NCBI RefSeq assembly: GCF_013408535.1 | Contig: NZ_JACBZA010000001.1 | Coordinates: 4,486,850-4,550,849, forward strand | DNA from: Actinopolymorpha cephalotaxi | Lineage (GTDB): Bacteria > Actinomycetota > Actinomycetes > Propionibacteriales > Actinopolymorphaceae | Reading direction: 5' to 3' | Length of the DNA: 64,000 nucleotides | Shown here: in pieces, positions 61,514 through 64,000 of the stretch | Position numbering within the stretch: the first letter of the stretch is position 1 | Layout: each line of letters starts with the position of its first letter | Translations under genes and position numbers: made by a program | Notes under the pieces: model-generated | The model's input: the letters and a program-made list of their open reading frames with translations, nothing else | What the model was told of the DNA's origin: nothing | Databases searched by the model: none

Positions 61514-64000
61514 ATGCAGGTAAGGCGTCAACGCCGGCAGGGCAAGGGGGTCCGTTCCGGATCCTCGGCCCGACGCGCCGGCAACCGGATCCGCGTCATC
61601 GCGGCCGGCGCCGCAACACTCGCCGTCGCAGGCGGGGGCATGGCCTACGCCTCGACCGAGGCGTTCGGCACCCAGCAGGTGGGACAGAACACCGACAAGG
61701 GTCTGGTGGTCTCCGCCGACCAGTACATCAAGCCGATCGGCACCCGGCTCGTCATCAACAACGGCAAGATCATGTCGTCCTCGGTCAGCCCGGACGGCAC
61801 GCACATGGCGGCCTCGATCACCGACGGCGGGATGGCGCTGGCCATCGTCGACCTGAAGGACTACAAGGTCCAGCAGCTCATCGGCAAGAACGCGGCGGCA
61901 AACCTTCAGATCAGTGGGAACGACATCGGCCAGGAAGGTCCGACGTACTCCCCTGACGGCAAGCAGCTGTGGCTGGGCCAGGCGAACGGCTACCGGAAGT
62001 TCACCGTCGGCGCCGACGGCTCGCTGTCGGACCCGACCTTCGTCACGATCCCGGCGGACGGGCCCAAGAAGGCCCTGGTGGGTGAGGCGGCATTCTCCGG
62101 CGACGGCAAGACCGTCTACTCCGCCGTCAACGGCCAGAACCGCGTGGTGGCGATTGACGCCGCGACCGGTGAGATCACCCACAGCTGGACCGTGGGCATC
62201 GCCCCGCGCGACCTCGCCATCGTCGGCGGCAAGCTCTACGTCAGCAACGAGGGCGGCCGTCCCGCGAAGGCGGGCGAGACCACGATCAACTCCTACAACA
62301 CCGACGTGCCGGCCGACCCCGAGACCGGGTCCTCCACCACGGGTACGGTCAGCGTCATCGACCTGGCCAGCCCGGCCTCGGACGCACAGAGCATCGACGT
62401 CGGCCTTCACCCGACCGCGTTGTACGCGAAGGGCGGCGCGCTGTTCGTCACGAACACCGCCACCAACGACGTGTCGGTGATCGACACGGCCAAGGACAAG
62501 GTCGTCCAGACCATCGCCACCCAGCCCTGGCCGGAGGCCAAGGTGGGTTACGAGCCGGACGCGGTGACCCTCACCGACGACGGCCACCTGCTGGTCACAC
62601 TCGGCCGGGCCAACGCTGTCGCGGTCTACCGCTACACCAAGCCGCTGGAGCCGGTGAGCTACGTCGGCCTGCTGCCCACGGACTACTTCCCGTCCGAGGT
62701 CACCACGGTCGGCAACGACGTGCTCGTCTCCAACACCCGGGGGATCGACGCCCGCCGGCCGAACAACCCGGCCGGGCACGGCACCCACGACACCACGTCG
62801 AGCCTGCAGAAGTTCACGCTGCCGAGCGACACGGTCATCAAGGCCCAGACGCAGAAGGTCTTCACACAGAACGGCTGGACACCTAACTCGGTGCTGAAGA
62901 GCACGAGCCCGAACGTACGACCGGTGGCGGTGCCGAACCGGCTCGGTGACCCCTCGACGATCAAACACGTCTTCCTGATCGTCAAGGAGAACCGGACCTA
63001 CGACCAGGTGTTCGGCGACGACCCTCGCGGCAACGGCGACGCCACGCTGGCGCAGTACGGCCTCAACGTGACGCCCAACCAGCACGCGATGGCCAAGCAG
63101 TTCGGCCTGTACGACAACACCTACGACGTCGGCACCAACTCCGCCGAGGGCCACAACTGGCTGATGCAGGCCGACAACCCCGAATACACCGAGTCCTCGG
63201 CCGGTGAGTACACGCGCAGCTACGACACCGAGAACGACGTGCTCGGCCACCAGCGGACCGGCTTCATCTGGTCCGGCGCACAGGCGGCCGGTCACTCGGT
63301 GAAGGACTTCGGTGAGTTCCAGTCGCTGGAGGAGAAGCCGGCCGGGGCGACCTGGCAGGACTACTACTGCGACTACAAGAACATGGCCGCGACCGGGCAG
63401 GACACGCAGTACCCCATCAAGGTGGGCTCGGCGATCCCGTCGCTGAACAAGGTGTCCGTGCAGGGCTTCCCGATGTTCGACACCAGTGTCCCGGACATCT
63501 ACAAGACCGAGATCTGGAAGCGTGACTTCGAGAAGAACGGTCCGGCCAACCTGAACATGTTCTGGCTGTCCAACGACCACACCGGTGGCCCGCCGAACGG
63601 CGCCGCGCAGGTCGCGGACAACGACCTCGCGACCGGCCGGATCGTCGACGAGATCAGCCACAGCAAGTACTGGAAGGACTCCGCGATCTTCGTGGTCGAG
63701 GACGACTCCCAGGCCGGCATCGACCATGTGGACGGCCACCGTGCCCCGATCCAGATCATCAGCCCGTGGGCCAAGCACGGCACCGTCGACAGCCACTACT
63801 ACACCCAGATCACGATGATCCGCACCATCGAGCAGATCCTCGGGATCAGCCCGATGAACCAGAAGGACAGCGCGGCCACCCCGATGGCGGCGGCGTTCAA
63901 CGACACCCCCGACAACACCCCGTTCAACGCGGTGCCGAACCGCACCTCGCTGACCCTGGGCCTGAAGACCCCGCCGGCCTGCGGACAGGACACTCCCGCG
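61514..64000 (+). CDS. YncE-type propeller plus phosphoesterase, 3' end cut by window
   Basis: 829 residues to the window edge with no stop. A signal anchor (RIRVIAAGAATLAVAGGG) is followed by a seven-bladed YncE-like propeller (VYSAVNGQNRVVAIDAATGEI, GALFVTNTATNDVSVIDTA) and then an alkaline-phosphatase-superfamily phosphoesterase domain opening with HVFLIVKENRTYDQVFGDDP and containing WLSNDHTGGPPNG and EDDSQAGIDHVDGH. Bacterial proteins of this two-domain kind are annotated as YncE/alkaline phosphatase bifunctional proteins; the Asn-Arg-Thr-Tyr motif belongs to phospholipase C/acid phosphatase relatives. The ATG follows the permease stop by 4 bp, so it is in the ABC operon. Confidence 0.88.
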   Translation, partial: MQVRRQRRQGKGVRSGSSARRAGNRIRVIAAGAATLAVAGGGMAYASTEAFGTQQVGQNTDKGLVVSADQYIKPIGTRLVINNGKIMSSSVSPDGTHMAASITDGGMALAIVDLKDYKVQQLIGKNAAANLQISGNDIGQEGPTYSPDGKQLWLGQANGYRKFTVGADGSLSDPTFVTIPADGPKKALVGEAAFSGDGKTVYSAVNGQNRVVAIDAATGEITHSWTVGIAPRDLAIVGGKLYVSNEGGRPAKAGETTINSYNTDVPADPETGSSTTGTVSVIDLASPASDAQSIDVGLHPTALYAKGGALFVTNTATNDVSVIDTAKDKVVQTIATQPWPEAKVGYEPDAVTLTDDGHLLVTLGRANAVAVYRYTKPLEPVSYVGLLPTDYFPSEVTTVGNDVLVSNTRGIDARRPNNPAGHGTHDTTSSLQKFTLPSDTVIKAQTQKVFTQNGWTPNSVLKSTSPNVRPVAVPNRLGDPSTIKHVFLIVKENRTYDQVFGDDPRGNGDATLAQYGLNVTPNQHAMAKQFGLYDNTYDVGTNSAEGHNWLMQADNPEYTESSAGEYTRSYDTENDVLGHQRTGFIWSGAQAAGHSVKDFGEFQSLEEKPAGATWQDYYCDYKNMAATGQDTQYPIKVGSAIPSLNKVSVQGFPMFDTSVPDIYKTEIWKRDFEKNGPANLNMFWLSNDHTGGPPNGAAQVADNDLATGRIVDEISHSKYWKDSAIFVVEDDSQAGIDHVDGHRAPIQIISPWAKHGTVDSHYYTQITMIRTIEQILGISPMNQKDSAATPMAAAFNDTPDNTPFNAVPNRTSLTLGLKTPPACGQDTPA

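Noticed and set aside
1-64000. CRISPR arrays, tRNA or rRNA genes, insertion sequences and prophage
   Set aside because: No spaced direct repeats, cloverleaf-like segments, transposase motifs or phage structural genes were seen. The short tandem repeats found (for example the Gly-Thr-Thr linker near 40269) are inside genes.

Overview
This 64 kb window is chromosomal DNA from a very GC-rich Gram-positive actinomycete. The signs are near-exclusive G/C in third codon positions, frequent GTG and TTG starts, a HelY-type helicase, a DUF222/HNH (13E12-type) protein, many genes with a TANNNT box 6-8 nt before the start codon and no ribosome binding site, and a wide carbohydrate catabolism and transport repertoire. 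A soil genus of the Actinopolymorpha/Kribbella type is my guess; nothing in the window fixes the genus. I see no rRNA, tRNA, CRISPR array, insertion sequence, prophage or attachment site.

Layout. 1-11.6 kb: a beta-propeller protein cut by the window edge, a DUF2252 protein, HelY helicase, an ABC exporter, a DUF222-HNH protein, a DinB-like protein and a GNAT acetyltransferase. 11.6-19 kb: a phosphotransferase, three enolase-superfamily enzymes (one glucarate dehydratase-like), a HhH-GPD DNA glycosylase-like protein and an N-acyl-D-amino-acid deacylase. 19-26 kb: an epimerase divergent from a TetR-GNAT pair across a perfect 32-bp palindrome, two CNNM/HlyC membrane proteins, a possible Cys-His-Asp hydrolase and a sulfotransferase. 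26-28 kb: an auxin-efflux-type carrier and a zinc alcohol dehydrogenase.

28-38.6 kb is a coherent glycan-use locus: a secreted GH43-like enzyme divergent from two ABC sugar permeases, two sulfatases, a GH2 enzyme, a lipoprotein binding protein and a LacI regulator. Four-base stop/start overlaps show tight co-translation. The sulfatases and GH2 enzyme lack signal peptides, so the likely scheme is import of sulfated oligosaccharides followed by cytosolic desulfation and hydrolysis. No transporter ATPase is encoded here, so a shared MsiK-type ATPase is implied.

38.6-42.8 kb holds an NlpC/P60-like secreted protein, preceded by a long structured leader whose terminal hairpin buries the ribosome binding site, and then a 980-residue protein joining a DUF4157 domain, a zinc phospholipase C/P1-nuclease-like core and a C-terminal beta-propeller. 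This is the most unusual gene in the window.

42.8-64 kb: an epimerase-PhyH dioxygenase pair, a phosphotransferase-lipoprotein pair, an MFS/SDR/TetR group, a large secreted GH84-like enzyme, a divergent MraY paralogue outside a cell-division cluster, a GlxA-type regulator, a membrane-anchored double DJ-1/PfpI protein overlapping a DHFR-like gene, a cupin, a second MFS transporter, a GH76 gene broken by one in-frame stop codon, and an ABC ATPase-permease operon followed by a YncE-propeller/phosphoesterase gene that runs off the window.
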